A DNA stretch of 64,000 bases from assembly GCF_016650635.1 (NCBI RefSeq), contig NZ_JAEKFI010000004.1, forward strand, positions 2,278,501 to 2,342,500, written 5' to 3'. How positions within the stretch are numbered: the stretch's first letter is position 1; every line of letters begins with the position of its first letter. Origin of the DNA: Pseudomonas sp. TH43 (GTDB lineage: Bacteria; Pseudomonadota; Gammaproteobacteria; Pseudomonadales; Pseudomonadaceae). The translations under genes and the position numbers were made by a program. Below, piece by piece: positions 1 to 8,415 of this stretch. The notes under the pieces are model-generated. The model made no database searches, had not been told where the DNA came from, and worked only from the letters and a program-made list of their open reading frames with translations.

Positions 1-138
1 GAAGCCATCAAGGCCTCTCTGGTGGCTTCGGCTTCCGGCATGCCGCCATCGCTGGCGGTGGAGTTCGGTCGCAAGGTTCTGTACCCGGCCCACCGTCCAA
101 GCTTTGCCGAGCTGGAACAAGCCGTTCGCGGTCGTTAA
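1..138 (+). CDS. motA: Flagellar motor stator protein MotA, C-terminal end (partial)
   Basis: An open frame runs from the window edge to a TAA and reads ...ASASGMPPSLAVEFGRK...FAELEQAVRGR, which resembles the cytoplasmic C-terminal tail of MotA. MotA and MotB form the inner-membrane ion channel that drives flagellar rotation. The start lies outside the window. The next gene, motB, begins 3 bases after this stop, so the two form one operon, as is usual for stator genes. The identification rests on about 45 residues plus the neighbour. Confidence 0.85.
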   Translation, partial: EAIKASLVASASGMPPSLAVEFGRKVLYPAHRPSFAELEQAVRGR

Positions 139-141
139 GCC

Positions 142-1218
142 ATGGAAAATAATCAGCCGATTATCATCAAGCGCGTCAAGCGCATAGCCGGCGGGCATCA
201 CGGCGGGGCGTGGAAAATCGCCTTCGCCGACTTCGCCACGGCGATGATGGCGTTCTTCCTGGTGTTGTGGCTGCTGTCCACCGCAACACCGGAACAGAAG
301 ATCGCCATCGCCGGTTACTTCAAAGACCCGGTCGGCTTCTCCGAAAGCGGCACGCCGTACATCATTGATCTCGGCGGTACGCCGACCCTGGCGCCGGAAA
401 ACACCCTCAACCCCGAGGTGAAATCCCAGCCGCAACCGGACAAGGTCACGGTCGACACCGAGCAGGTCGAAGGCATGGCCGAGCAGGTCGAGAAAGAACG
501 TCTGGAACTGCTTCTGCAAGAACTGCAGAACAAGGTCGACGAGAACCCGCAACTGCAGAAATTCAAGGACCAGATCCTCTTCGAGATCACGCCGAACGGC
601 TTGCGCATCCAGATCATGGACGCCGAGAACCGGCCGATGTTCGACTCCGGTTCTGCACGTCTGAAACCGTATTTCGAAGACATCCTGCTGGCCATGGCCG
701 ACACCATCAAAGCGGTGCCGAACAAGATCAGCATCAGTGGCCACACTGACGCCAAGCCGTACACCGGCACGGGCGATTTCGGCAACTGGGAGCTGTCGGC
801 CAACCGTGCCAACGCCGCTCGCCGTGCCTTGGTCGCCGGTAGCTACCCGGATGCGCAAGTGGCGCGGGTCGTCGGTTACGCCTCGTCGGCGCTGTTCGAC
901 AAGGAAAACCCGTTCAACCCGGTCAACCGCCGTATCGACATCGTCGTGCTGACCAAAAAGGCTCAGGCAGCGATCGAAGGTTCGCAAGGTGCCGATCCGG
1001 CCAAACCGGCTGATCAGGGTCAGGACGGTGCCGCTCCGGCGACGCCGGTCGATCCGAACGCCTTACCGGCGGATCAGCAACCGGTGCCGGCACATGAGCT
1101 GCGTGAACGGCTGAACCTGTTCGACGACGCTGCACCCAAACCGGCCGGGCCGGGAGGTGCGGCGCCCACGCCGACAGCGCCACCGGCTACTGCACCGGCC
1201 CCCGCGCCGAAACAGTGA
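142..1218 (+). CDS. motB: Flagellar motor stator protein MotB
   Basis: 358 residues. The N-terminus is basic (residues 7-22), followed by one membrane segment (about 24-46) reading WKIAFADFATAMMAFFLVLW. D30 in this segment matches the conserved proton-binding aspartate of MotB. Residues about 150-270 form an OmpA-like peptidoglycan-binding domain (SGHTDAKPY, NRRIDIVVL) that anchors the stator to the wall. The last 80 or so residues are a low-complexity Pro/Ala-rich tail. MotB pairs with MotA encoded directly upstream. The ATG follows the motA stop by 3 bases; motA's own 3' end would have to supply the ribosome site. Pseudomonas species often carry two stator sets (MotAB, MotCD); linkage to rsgA and orn suggests the MotAB set. 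Confidence 0.95.
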   Translation: MENNQPIIIKRVKRIAGGHHGGAWKIAFADFATAMMAFFLVLWLLSTATPEQKIAIAGYFKDPVGFSESGTPYIIDLGGTPTLAPENTLNPEVKSQPQPDKVTVDTEQVEGMAEQVEKERLELLLQELQNKVDENPQLQKFKDQILFEITPNGLRIQIMDAENRPMFDSGSARLKPYFEDILLAMADTIKAVPNKISISGHTDAKPYTGTGDFGNWELSANRANAARRALVAGSYPDAQVARVVGYASSALFDKENPFNPVNRRIDIVVLTKKAQAAIEGSQGADPAKPADQGQDGAAPATPVDPNALPADQQPVPAHELRERLNLFDDAAPKPAGPGGAAPTPTAPPATAPAPAPKQ

Positions 1219-1223
1219 CCCAT

Positions 1224-1251
1224 AAAAAGCCACGGTTACCGTGGCTTTTTT
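1224..1251 (+). terminator. Intrinsic terminator of motAB
   Basis: An inverted repeat AAAAGCCACGG-TT-ACCGTGGCTTTTTT lies directly after the motB stop: a strong GC stem followed by a T run. The A run on the other side would also give some activity on the minus strand. Confidence 0.85.
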
Positions 1252-1308
1252 GTGCCTGCCTGCGTCGCATTGACCAGTCGCAGTATTCGCAATCACGGAA
1301 GATCAGTT

Positions 1309-2442
1309 ATGGAAAGACTCAAAGCCTATTTTCAGCGGCACGGCAACGCCCCCTTCAAATTCGGCGAGGGTCGGGTCAGTGGCTACATCTCGGCCACGCT
1401 CGGGCTGTTGAGCCTGCTGGCGGTGTTCTGCTTCCTGTTTCCCGAATGGTTGACCACGGCCGAGCTGCGCAAGGTCTACGACGAGCAATTCGCGCGCACC
1501 ACCCTGTTGCTCGGACTGGTGCTGTCGTTCAGCCTCGGTACCCTGAACATCCTGCTCAACAAGCGTAAACGTCTGGGCATCACCGGCCTGGTTGCGTCAG
1601 GGCTGGCAGTGATTCTCGGCGGCACCAATGTGCAGGTCAGCGAGGTCGGGCAGACCCCTTACTCGCTCGGTCTGGACTGGTTTGTGCTGGCGCTGCTGAT
1701 CTCGGCCATCGTGTTTATTCCGCTGGAAAAGCTGTATTCCAAAGACCCCGAGCAGAACATCCTGCGCCCGCACTGGCGTACCGACCTGACCTACTTTTTC
1801 GTCAGCCACATGCTGGTGCAGTTCATCCTGATTTTCATCACCGCCTCGTCGGGTTACATCGCCGGTTGGGCAGTGTCGCCGGGCTTGCAGGCCAGCGTAC
1901 AAAGCCTGCCGTTGGTGGTGCAGTTCCTGCTGGCGATACTGGTGGCGGATCTGGGCCAGTACTGGTTGCATCGGCTCTACCATGTTGTGCCAATTCTATG
2001 GCGCATCCATGCCGTGCATCACTCCAGCACGCACATGGACTGGCTCGCCGGATCACGCGTGCATTTCATCGAAATCCTCCTGACCCGCACCGGCGTGCTG
2101 GTGCCGCTGATGCTGCTGGGCTTCGCGCCGCAGGCGTTGAATGCCTACGTGATTCTGGTCGGCATCCAGGCCGTACTGGCCCACGCCAACGTGCGGATCA
2201 ACGGCGGCTGGCTGAATTACCTGATCGTCCTGCCGCGCTACCACCATTGGCACCACGCCCGGCACAAGGACTACATCTACAAGAACTACGCGATCCACAC
2301 ACCGCTGGTGGACATGCTGTTCGGCACCTTCAAGCTGCCGCCGAAAGAATGGCCGGTGCGTTATGGCGTGTTTGGCAAAGAGTTGCCGGGCGGGATTGTG
2401 CAACAGCACCTTTATGCGTTTAAGACGCCTGAGCCGAAGTAG
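1309..2442 (+). CDS. Sterol desaturase / fatty acid hydroxylase family membrane protein
   Basis: 377 residues from ATG 1309, chosen because the open frame upstream runs through the motB terminator and has no membrane character, while GGAAG lies about 9 bases before this ATG. Several hydrophobic segments (for example LGLLSLLAVFCFLF, FVLALLISAIVFI) surround the histidine clusters of the fatty acid hydroxylase superfamily: HRLYH, HAVHHSS and YHHWHHARHKD. These clusters bind a di-iron centre that hydroxylates or desaturates a lipid C-H bond in the membrane. Substrate is not predictable. The gene stands alone between two terminators. Confidence 0.85.
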   Translation: MERLKAYFQRHGNAPFKFGEGRVSGYISATLGLLSLLAVFCFLFPEWLTTAELRKVYDEQFARTTLLLGLVLSFSLGTLNILLNKRKRLGITGLVASGLAVILGGTNVQVSEVGQTPYSLGLDWFVLALLISAIVFIPLEKLYSKDPEQNILRPHWRTDLTYFFVSHMLVQFILIFITASSGYIAGWAVSPGLQASVQSLPLVVQFLLAILVADLGQYWLHRLYHVVPILWRIHAVHHSSTHMDWLAGSRVHFIEILLTRTGVLVPLMLLGFAPQALNAYVILVGIQAVLAHANVRINGGWLNYLIVLPRYHHWHHARHKDYIYKNYAIHTPLVDMLFGTFKLPPKEWPVRYGVFGKELPGGIVQQHLYAFKTPEPK

Positions 2443-2456
2443 GGCGTGTGGAGGTG

Positions 2457-2484
2457 AAAAAGCCGCGATGATCGCGGCTTTTTC
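2457..2484 (+). terminator. Intrinsic terminator after the hydroxylase gene
   Basis: AAAAAGCCGCGATGATCGCGGCTTTTT: a GC-rich stem flanked by A and T runs 15 bases after the stop codon. It could work in both directions. Confidence 0.8.
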
Positions 2485-2828
2485 TTGTGGCTTTCGAATG
2501 GTTGCTTTTCGCGCGGGATCATTCTTTTCGTCTGCCCTCAAGCCAGTTGGAAAGCCCCGCTCGAGTGCTGGTTATCATGTGTTGCTAAATGGATTTGAAG
2601 AAAGGGAGTGTCGGGCGTGAGTCGAGAGGAATGACGGCGCGCAATTTCGGTTTGTTTTTTCGCTGAAGAAGTCTCAGTGGAATGATTTTCTGCTTGGGTT
2701 TGAAGAGTCGTTGAAGCGGTTTGATTACCCTCTGGGGCCACTGAGAAGGTTTCAAGTTTGACCAGCGGATTTCTCACGGCTTGGATCGAGGTCGTTGGCC
2801 GGATAAAACCATCGTCAAAACTTGAACG
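2485..2828. other. Intergenic stretch without a convincing gene
   Basis: About 340 bases, AT-richer than the flanks. Only short open frames occur (for example 2538-2777 on the minus strand); they have no recognisable family and no good ribosome site. No repeat of the families found elsewhere in the window is present. Confidence 0.5.
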
Positions 2829-2858
2829 AAAAAAAACCGCGAATCTCGCGGTTTTTTT
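2829..2858 (-). terminator. Intrinsic terminator of rsgA
   Basis: AAAAAACCGCGA-ATC-TCGCGGTTTTTT lies 18 bases beyond the rsgA stop. It is symmetric, so it would terminate on either strand; rsgA is the only gene close to it. Confidence 0.85.
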
Positions 2859-2876
2859 ACGCTTGAAGCTTGCTGA

Positions 2877-3908
2877 TCAGTAACCGTTTTCCGGCAAGCT
2901 GGCGATGATCGAGCGATAGCTGTTCATCCGCTGCTGCTGCACGCGGCCATCTTCCAGGGCCTTGAGCAGTGCACAACCTGGTTCGCGATCATGCTTGCAG
3001 TCGCGGAAGCGGCAGGTGCCGAGCAGGTCGTTGAACTCGATGAAGCCGGCTTCGACGTCGGCGCGGCTGACGTGGCCGAGACCGAATTCACGAATACCCG
3101 GGGAGTCGATCAGCTCGCCGCCGCCCGGGAAGTGGAACAGCCGTGCGGTGGTGGTTGTGTGCGTGCCTTGGCCGGACAGCTCTGACAGCGGCCCGACGCG
3201 GGTTTCAACCTCAGGCAGCAAGCTGTTGACCAGCGAGGACTTGCCGACACCGGACTGGCCGACGAACACGCTGATGCGCCCGTCGAGCTGCTGTTGCAGT
3301 TGTTCCATGCCATTGCCGTGGTGCGCCGACACTTCCAGCACCGGGTAACCCAGCGTGCGGTAAACGGCCAGCAAGGCGTTGAGCGCCGGGGCGTTCTGCT
3401 CGTCGATCAGGTCGTACTTGTTCAGCAGCAACAGCGGACGGATGCCGGCGTGTTCGGCGGCTACGAGGTAGCGGTCGATCAGGTTGGCATGCGGCTCGGG
3501 CAGCGGGGCGAAGACGATGACGATCATGTCGACGTTGGCCGCGACCGGTTTCAGCTGGCCACGGCTGTCCGGGCGGCAGAGTTCGGTGATGCGCGGCAAT
3601 TGCGCGACGATCACACCAATGCCCTGATTGCCGGCACGCCAGACCACCTGATCGCCGGTCACCAGCGCAGGCAGGTTGGCGCGCAAGTGGCAACGGAACA
3701 CCTGGCCGGCGAGCTCGCCGTCTTTGGCCTCGACCTCGACCTGCACACCGAAGTGGGCGATCACCAGGCCGTGCTGTTCCGGGCCCAGGTCACCGCCCTC
3801 AAGGGCTTCGACCGCCGAGGACTCGCGTTTGGCGGCGCGGGCAGCGCGTTCGCCCTGAATCTTTTCGATGCGCCAGTTTTGACGACGATTGAGTTGGCGT
3901 TTGGCCAT
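2877..3908 (-). CDS. rsgA: Small ribosomal subunit biogenesis GTPase RsgA
   Basis: 343 residues. RsgA is a circularly permuted GTPase that helps late maturation of the 30S subunit. In order: basic N-terminus and an OB-fold (about 45-115), then the permuted G domain with G4 motif NKYD (163-166), G1/P-loop GQSGVGKSS (217-225), G2 threonines (GTHTTTTA, 248-255) and G3 DSPG (268-271), then the zinc-binding element with C299, C304, H306 and C312. All diagnostic residues are present. It is transcribed divergently from orn, with about 107 bases between the starts. Confidence 0.97.
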   Translation of the reverse strand: MAKRQLNRRQNWRIEKIQGERAARAAKRESSAVEALEGGDLGPEQHGLVIAHFGVQVEVEAKDGELAGQVFRCHLRANLPALVTGDQVVWRAGNQGIGVIVAQLPRITELCRPDSRGQLKPVAANVDMIVIVFAPLPEPHANLIDRYLVAAEHAGIRPLLLLNKYDLIDEQNAPALNALLAVYRTLGYPVLEVSAHHGNGMEQLQQQLDGRISVFVGQSGVGKSSLVNSLLPEVETRVGPLSELSGQGTHTTTTARLFHFPGGGELIDSPGIREFGLGHVSRADVEAGFIEFNDLLGTCRFRDCKHDREPGCALLKALEDGRVQQQRMNSYRSIIASLPENGY

Positions 3909-4015
3909 GGGTGTTCCGTCTGAAGAATGCTGCGATTAGGTAAAACGGCCGCGAGTTTAGCACGCCCGGGCACCGGCCTAGGCTAAACTGCGCAGCATTG
4001 CCCAGGAGCCGAAAT

Positions 4016-4558
4016 ATGCAAAACCCGCAGAACTTGATCTGGATCGACCTCGAAATGACCGGTCTTGATCCGGATAACGACGTCATCATCGAAATGGCCA
4101 CCATCGTCACCGACAGTGACCTCAACACCTTGGCCGAAGGCCCGGTGATCGCCATCCACCACAGCGACGAAGTGCTCGCGCGCATGGACGAGTGGAACAC
4201 CCGCACCCACGGCAACTCCGGCCTGACCCAGCGCGTGCGCGACAGCCGCATCAGCATGGCCGAAGCCGAAGCCGAAACCATCGCTTTCCTGGAAAAATGG
4301 GTACCGAAGGGCAAGTCGCCGATCTGCGGCAACAGCATCTGCCAGGATCGTCGCTTTCTTTATACCCACATGAAGTCGCTGGAAAGCTACTTCCATTACC
4401 GCAACCTCGACGTCTCGACGCTCAAGGAACTGGCTGCCCGCTGGGCGCCGGACGTGCGCGACAGCTTCAAGAAGGGCAGCACGCACCTGGCGCTGGACGA
4501 CATCCGCGAATCGATCGCCGAGCTGCAGCACTACCGCCAGCACTTCATCAAGTTCTGA
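4016..4558 (+). CDS. orn: Oligoribonuclease (3'-5' exonuclease on 2-5 nt RNA and pGpG)
   Basis: 180 residues from ATG 4016, with AGGAG about 9 bases upstream; an earlier in-frame ATG at 3998 has no ribosome site and would add six residues absent from the family. The DEDDh exonuclease motifs are visible: IWIDLEMTGLDP (D11, E13), the CGNSICQDRRF region, and HLALDDIRES with the last aspartate. Orn degrades the shortest RNA fragments, including pGpG from cyclic-di-GMP breakdown, and is the main such enzyme in Pseudomonas. It is almost the same length as the E. coli protein. Confidence 0.97.
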   Translation: MQNPQNLIWIDLEMTGLDPDNDVIIEMATIVTDSDLNTLAEGPVIAIHHSDEVLARMDEWNTRTHGNSGLTQRVRDSRISMAEAEAETIAFLEKWVPKGKSPICGNSICQDRRFLYTHMKSLESYFHYRNLDVSTLKELAARWAPDVRDSFKKGSTHLALDDIRESIAELQHYRQHFIKF

Positions 4559-4568
4559 TTTGATCTTT

Positions 4569-4665
4569 GTAGGAGCTGCCGAAGGCCCGGACCGCGATCG
4601 GACGATCTTTTGATCTGGTTTTTAAAATCAAAGTCAAAAGATCCCAGCCTTCGATAGTTCCTACA
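4569..4665. repeat. Family B palindromic intergenic repeat
   Basis: TGTAGGAGCTGCCGAAGGC... at the left and the inverted ...AGCCTTCGATAGTTCCTACA at the right, with ATCTTTTGATC/GTCAAAAGATC in the middle. Further copies of the family lie at 24239, 49094 and 58824. The outer arms here are more diverged than in the other copies. Confidence 0.8.
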
Positions 4666-4694
4666 TTGGATCGCGTGACCGAAATGGCTAGACT
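4666..4694 (+). promoter_or_regulatory. Probable sigma-70 promoter of the TRIC-like gene
   Basis: TTGGAT (4666-4671), 17 bases, TAGACT (4689-4694), 27 bases before the ATG. It abuts the end of the family B repeat. Seen as sequence only. Confidence 0.45.
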
Positions 4695-4721
4695 GCGCGC
4701 CTTCCTGTCTGGATCGCCACC

Positions 4722-5333
4722 ATGTTGCTGATGCTCTATCTGATCGCCATCACCGCCGAAGCCATGACTGGCGCCTTATCTGCCGGCCGTCGCGGCATGG
4801 ACTGGTTTGGCGTGGTGCTGATCGCCTGCGTCACGGCGTTGGGCGGCGGTTCGGTTCGCGACGTGTTGCTCGGACACTATCCGCTGACGTGGGTCAAACA
4901 CCCGGAATACCTGGTGCTGACCTCGGTAGCCGCAATGTTCACAGTGTTCACTGCCCGCTGGATGCGCCACCTGCGCTCGCTGTTTCTGGTGCTCGACGCC
5001 GTCGGTCTGGTGGCGTTTACCCTGATTGGCTGCATGACCGCCCTGGAAATGGGCCACGGCATGCTGGTGGCCTCGGTCAGCGGTGTGATCACCGGGGTCT
5101 TCGGTGGCATCTTGCGCGACATCTTCTGCAACGACATCCCGCTGATCTTCAGGCGCGAACTGTACGCCAGCGTGTCGTTTGCCGCGGCATGGTGCTACAT
5201 GCTCTGCCTGTATCTGAACGTGCCGAGCGAACAAGCTATCCTCATCACCCTGTTCGGCGGCTTTCTGCTGCGCCTGCTGGCGATCCGCTTCCACTGGGAA
5301 ATGCCCAAGTTCGTTTACAACGACGCGCCTTGA
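4722..5333 (+). CDS. TRIC-like trimeric intracellular cation channel family protein (YicG/UPF0126 type)
   Basis: 203 residues with about seven predicted membrane segments. Two glycine-rich repeats are visible, GGGSVRDVLLGHYPL (about 44-58) and GGILRDIFCNDIPLIF (about 128-143); such GG.xRD motifs mark the two half-repeats of the bacterial TRIC/UPF0126 fold. Family members from bacteria form trimeric potassium-permeable channels; the physiological role in Pseudomonas is not known. It converges on queG and the two coding regions overlap by 19 bases at their 3' ends. Confidence 0.88.
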   Translation: MLLMLYLIAITAEAMTGALSAGRRGMDWFGVVLIACVTALGGGSVRDVLLGHYPLTWVKHPEYLVLTSVAAMFTVFTARWMRHLRSLFLVLDAVGLVAFTLIGCMTALEMGHGMLVASVSGVITGVFGGILRDIFCNDIPLIFRRELYASVSFAAAWCYMLCLYLNVPSEQAILITLFGGFLLRLLAIRFHWEMPKFVYNDAP

Positions 5334-6394
5334 CGCTCGGCATGCTGCTTAAGCGCCCATTCCACATGCTCACGCACCAGCTCTGATGGGTAGTCCCGCC
5401 GTGCCTTCAACGCTTCCAGCACCGGAATGCTCGACGGCGCGTTACCGAGCCCCACTGCCAGATTGCGCAGCCAGCGCTCATAACCTGCACGTCGCAGCGG
5501 CGAGCCCTCAGTGCTGCTCAAGAACTTGTCCTCGTCCCACAGGAACAACTCGGCGAGTTCGGCGTTGTCGAGATTGTGCCGTGGCTTGAAGTCGCTTTCG
5601 CCCGAGGGCTTGGCGAAACGGTTCCACGGGCAGACGATCTGGCAGTCGTCGCAGCCGAATACGCGGTTGCCGATCAGCGGGCGCAAATCTTCGGGAATTG
5701 CGTTTTTCAGTTCGATGGTCAAATAGGAAATGCAGCGGCGCGCGTCCAGCACATAGGGGCCGACGAAGGCATTGGTCGGGCAGATATCCAGGCACGCGGT
5801 GCAGCGGCCGCAGTGTTCAGTGCTGTGCGGGTCGTCCACGGGTAGCGGCAGATCGACAAACAATTCGCTTAAAAAGAAATAGCTCCCGGCCTTGCGGTTC
5901 AACACCAGCGTGTTTTTGCCGATCCAGCCCAGCCCGGCCTGTTCGGCGATGGCTTTCTCCAGCACCGGGGCGCTGTCGACGAAGGCGCGAAAACCGAAAG
6001 GACCGATCTCGGACTGAATCTTGTCGGCCAATTGTTGAACACGTTTACGGATCAATTTGTGGTAATCGCGGCCCAAGGCATAACGCGATACGTAAGCTTT
6101 TTCCGGTTGAGCCAGACGTTTGGCCATTTCGGTGTCGCCCGGCAAGTAGTCCATGCGCAGAGAAACCACGCGCAGGGTGCCGGGAACCAGTTCCTCGGGG
6201 TGCGAGCGTTTGCTGCCATGAGCGCCCATGTAGTCCATCTCGCCGTGGTAGCCGGCCTCGAGCCAGCGCTCCAGGTGCTGCTCATGCTCGGCCAGATCGA
6301 GGCCGCTGATGCCGACTTGCTGAAAGCCCAGCTCGCGGCCCCAATCCTTGATCGATTGGGCGAGGGCGGGCAGGTCTGTGGTGATGGCGGACAT
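5315..6394 (-). CDS. queG: Epoxyqueuosine reductase QueG
   Basis: 359 residues from ATG 6394; the longer open frame to 6466 runs into the nnrD start region and has no family support. QueG makes the last step of queuosine synthesis in tRNA, reducing epoxyqueuosine with a cobalamin cofactor and two [4Fe-4S] clusters. The cluster cysteines are C195, C198, C201, C205 (CGRCTACLDICP) and the second set around C248, C251, C255 (CDDCQIVCP). The catalytic aspartate region is VDSAPVLEK (D140). It is divergent from nnrD. Confidence 0.95.
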   Translation of the reverse strand: MSAITTDLPALAQSIKDWGRELGFQQVGISGLDLAEHEQHLERWLEAGYHGEMDYMGAHGSKRSHPEELVPGTLRVVSLRMDYLPGDTEMAKRLAQPEKAYVSRYALGRDYHKLIRKRVQQLADKIQSEIGPFGFRAFVDSAPVLEKAIAEQAGLGWIGKNTLVLNRKAGSYFFLSELFVDLPLPVDDPHSTEHCGRCTACLDICPTNAFVGPYVLDARRCISYLTIELKNAIPEDLRPLIGNRVFGCDDCQIVCPWNRFAKPSGESDFKPRHNLDNAELAELFLWDEDKFLSSTEGSPLRRAGYERWLRNLAVGLGNAPSSIPVLEALKARRDYPSELVREHVEWALKQHAERQGASL

Positions 6395-6423
6395 GAGGCG
6401 AGAGAAACCGGAGCTGAGGTGCG

Positions 6424-6429
6424 TATAAT
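6424..6429 (+). promoter_or_regulatory. Possible -10 box for the nnrD operon
   Basis: A perfect TATAAT lies 28 bases before the nnrD start in the short gap between the divergent genes queG and nnrD. No good -35 box is visible 17 bases upstream. Confidence 0.4.
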
Positions 6430-6457
6430 TCTGCCAGACATCGGAGCCCGAAGACGC

Positions 6458-7957
6458 ATGCCGCACACGAAAGATGAATTACCCGACGCGCTGTACGGCG
6501 CCGCACAGGTGCGTGAGCTCGACGCGCGGCTGATTGCCGCCGGCACGCCGGGCTTCGAATTGATGCAACGCGCCGCCCATGCGACCTGGCGGGCGCTGGT
6601 GCGACAGTGGCCTTCAGCCAATGAGCTGACGGTGCTTGCCGGGCATGGCAACAATGCGGGTGACGGTTATTTGATCGCCGCGTTGGCGCACCGGGCCGGG
6701 TGGTCTGTGCGGATAATCGCGGTTGGCGATCCGCAGCGCTTGCAGGGAGATGCGGCGTTGGCCCATGCCCAGGCGCTGGCTGAAGGGCTCAGCGTGCTCA
6801 ACTGGACTGCGCAAAGCGAATTGCGCGGCGTCATCCTCGATGCCTTGCTCGGCACCGGCCTTAGCGGTGAAGTGCTTGAGCCCTATGCCGGCGCAATCCA
6901 GGCGATCAATGCCTGCGGCTTGCCGGTGACGGCGGTGGATATTCCTTCCGGGTTGTCAGCGGATACCGGGCATGTCCTCGGTGCCGCCGTTCGCGCCGAC
7001 CTGACGGTGACCTTCATTGGTTTGAAAATCGGCTTGTTCACCGGGGATGCGGCGGATCACATCGGGCATCTGGTGTTTAACGATTTACAAGCCTCGGCCG
7101 AAACTTATCGTGACGTTCCTGTCAGCGCCAAACGCCTGGGTGCGGCTAATCTTCCCCGATTGGCGCCACGGGCGCCGAGCTCGCACAAAGGCCGTTTCGG
7201 GCATTTGCTGTTGATTGGTGGCGATCACGGGTTTGGCGGGGCCATTCTCCTGAGCGCCGAAAGCGCTCTACGCAGTGGTGCCGGCATGGTGTCGCTGGCG
7301 ACACGCCCCGAGCATGTGCCGGCGGCGCTGTCCCGCTTGCCGGAAGTCATGGCACTGGGTGCGTCATCGGCCAATCAGTTGATGAGTCTGCTGGAAAAGG
7401 TTTCGGTATTGGTCGTCGGACCAGGGCTGGGGCAGGCGAGTTGGGGGCGAGCGTTACTTTCCGCCGCCGCCAATGCGCCCTTGCCGCAAGTGTGGGATGC
7501 CGATGCGCTGAATCTGTTGGCGAGCGGTTTCGTCAGTCTGCCCAAGGATTGCGTAATCACTCCGCATCCGGGCGAGGCAGCGCGTTTACTGGGGATCAGT
7601 ACTGCCCAAGTACAAGCTGATCGCCCGGGCGCAGCATCACAATTGAGTAAAAAATACTCGGCGGTCGTGGTGTTGAAAGGCGCAGGCAGCCTGATCGCTC
7701 ATCCCGATGGTCGCTTGGCGCTGTGTCATCAGGGCCATCCGGCCATGGCCACGGCCGGGCTCGGCGATGTGCTCGCGGGTTTGACCGGAGCGTTGTTGGC
7801 GCAGGGCATGGACGCTTTCGATGCTGCGTGCCTGTCGGTCTGGCTGCATGCCAATGCGGGAATGCAACAAGGTAAATTGGGCCGTGGGCTGGCGGCCAGT
7901 GATCTGATTCCAGCCATTCGTCAGTTGTTGGAGGAGCAAGCACCGTGTCTGAAGTAA
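6458..7957 (+). CDS. nnrD: Bifunctional NAD(P)H-hydrate epimerase / ADP-dependent NAD(P)H-hydrate dehydratase
   Basis: 499 residues from ATG 6458; the open frame extends far upstream but that part lies antisense to queG and has no family match. The N-terminal YjeF_N domain (about 1-215; GHGNNAGDGYLIAA, DALLGTGL) epimerises damaged NAD(P)HX, and the C-terminal ribokinase-like domain (about 225-495; GGDHGFGGA, VVGPGLG, TAGLGDVLAG) dehydrates it back to NAD(P)H. Together they repair hydrated nicotinamide cofactors. The 3' end overlaps tsaE by 13 bases, showing translational coupling. Confidence 0.95.
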   Translation: MPHTKDELPDALYGAAQVRELDARLIAAGTPGFELMQRAAHATWRALVRQWPSANELTVLAGHGNNAGDGYLIAALAHRAGWSVRIIAVGDPQRLQGDAALAHAQALAEGLSVLNWTAQSELRGVILDALLGTGLSGEVLEPYAGAIQAINACGLPVTAVDIPSGLSADTGHVLGAAVRADLTVTFIGLKIGLFTGDAADHIGHLVFNDLQASAETYRDVPVSAKRLGAANLPRLAPRAPSSHKGRFGHLLLIGGDHGFGGAILLSAESALRSGAGMVSLATRPEHVPAALSRLPEVMALGASSANQLMSLLEKVSVLVVGPGLGQASWGRALLSAAANAPLPQVWDADALNLLASGFVSLPKDCVITPHPGEAARLLGISTAQVQADRPGAASQLSKKYSAVVVLKGAGSLIAHPDGRLALCHQGHPAMATAGLGDVLAGLTGALLAQGMDAFDAACLSVWLHANAGMQQGKLGRGLAASDLIPAIRQLLEEQAPCLK

Positions 7958-8415
7958 CCCTGTACCTGGCCGATGAACAGGCCATGAGCGACTTTGGCGC
8001 ACGGATCGCCCGCGTGACCCAGGGCCATGGCCTGATTTTCCTGGAAGGCAATCTGGGGATGGGCAAAACCACGTTGTCGCGAGGGATCATTCGCGGGTTG
8101 GGCCACGTCGGCGCGGTAAAAAGTCCGACCTTCACCTTGGTCGAGCCCTACGAGATCGGTGACGTCCGCGCCTTCCACTTCGACCTGTATCGCTTGGTCG
8201 ATCCGGAAGAGCTGGAGTTTCTCGGCATCCGCGACTACTTCGAAGACGATGCCCTGTGCCTGATCGAGTGGCCCGATAAAGGTGCAGGCTTTTTGCCAAA
8301 GCCTGACCTGACCATTACCATTAGCCCGCAAGACAGCGGGCGTTCGCTGAAAATTTTATCCCAGGGCTCGCGTGGCGAAGCCTGGTGTGCCGCTTTGGCA
8401 TTGGAATCCAATTAA
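7945..8415 (+). CDS. tsaE: tRNA threonylcarbamoyladenosine biosynthesis ATPase TsaE
   Basis: 156 residues, GTG start at 7945 inside the end of nnrD, with GGAGGAG 10 bases upstream. The P-loop GNLGMGKTT is at 35-43, followed by SPTFTLVEPY and HFDLYRL, all typical of TsaE/YjeE. It works with TsaB and TsaD in forming t6A37 in ANN-decoding tRNAs. The order nnrD-tsaE-amiB-mutL-miaA is a well-known enterobacterial and pseudomonad operon. Confidence 0.96.
   Translation: MSEVTLYLADEQAMSDFGARIARVTQGHGLIFLEGNLGMGKTTLSRGIIRGLGHVGAVKSPTFTLVEPYEIGDVRAFHFDLYRLVDPEELEFLGIRDYFEDDALCLIEWPDKGAGFLPKPDLTITISPQDSGRSLKILSQGSRGEAWCAALALESN

Noticed and set aside
2538..2777. 79-codon frame on the minus strand in the gap before rsgA
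   Set aside because: No ribosome site, Ser/Thr/Gln-rich random-looking composition and no family.
6032..6457. N-terminal extension of NnrD by 142 residues
   Set aside because: It is antisense to queG and lacks family similarity; ATG 6458 gives the expected length.
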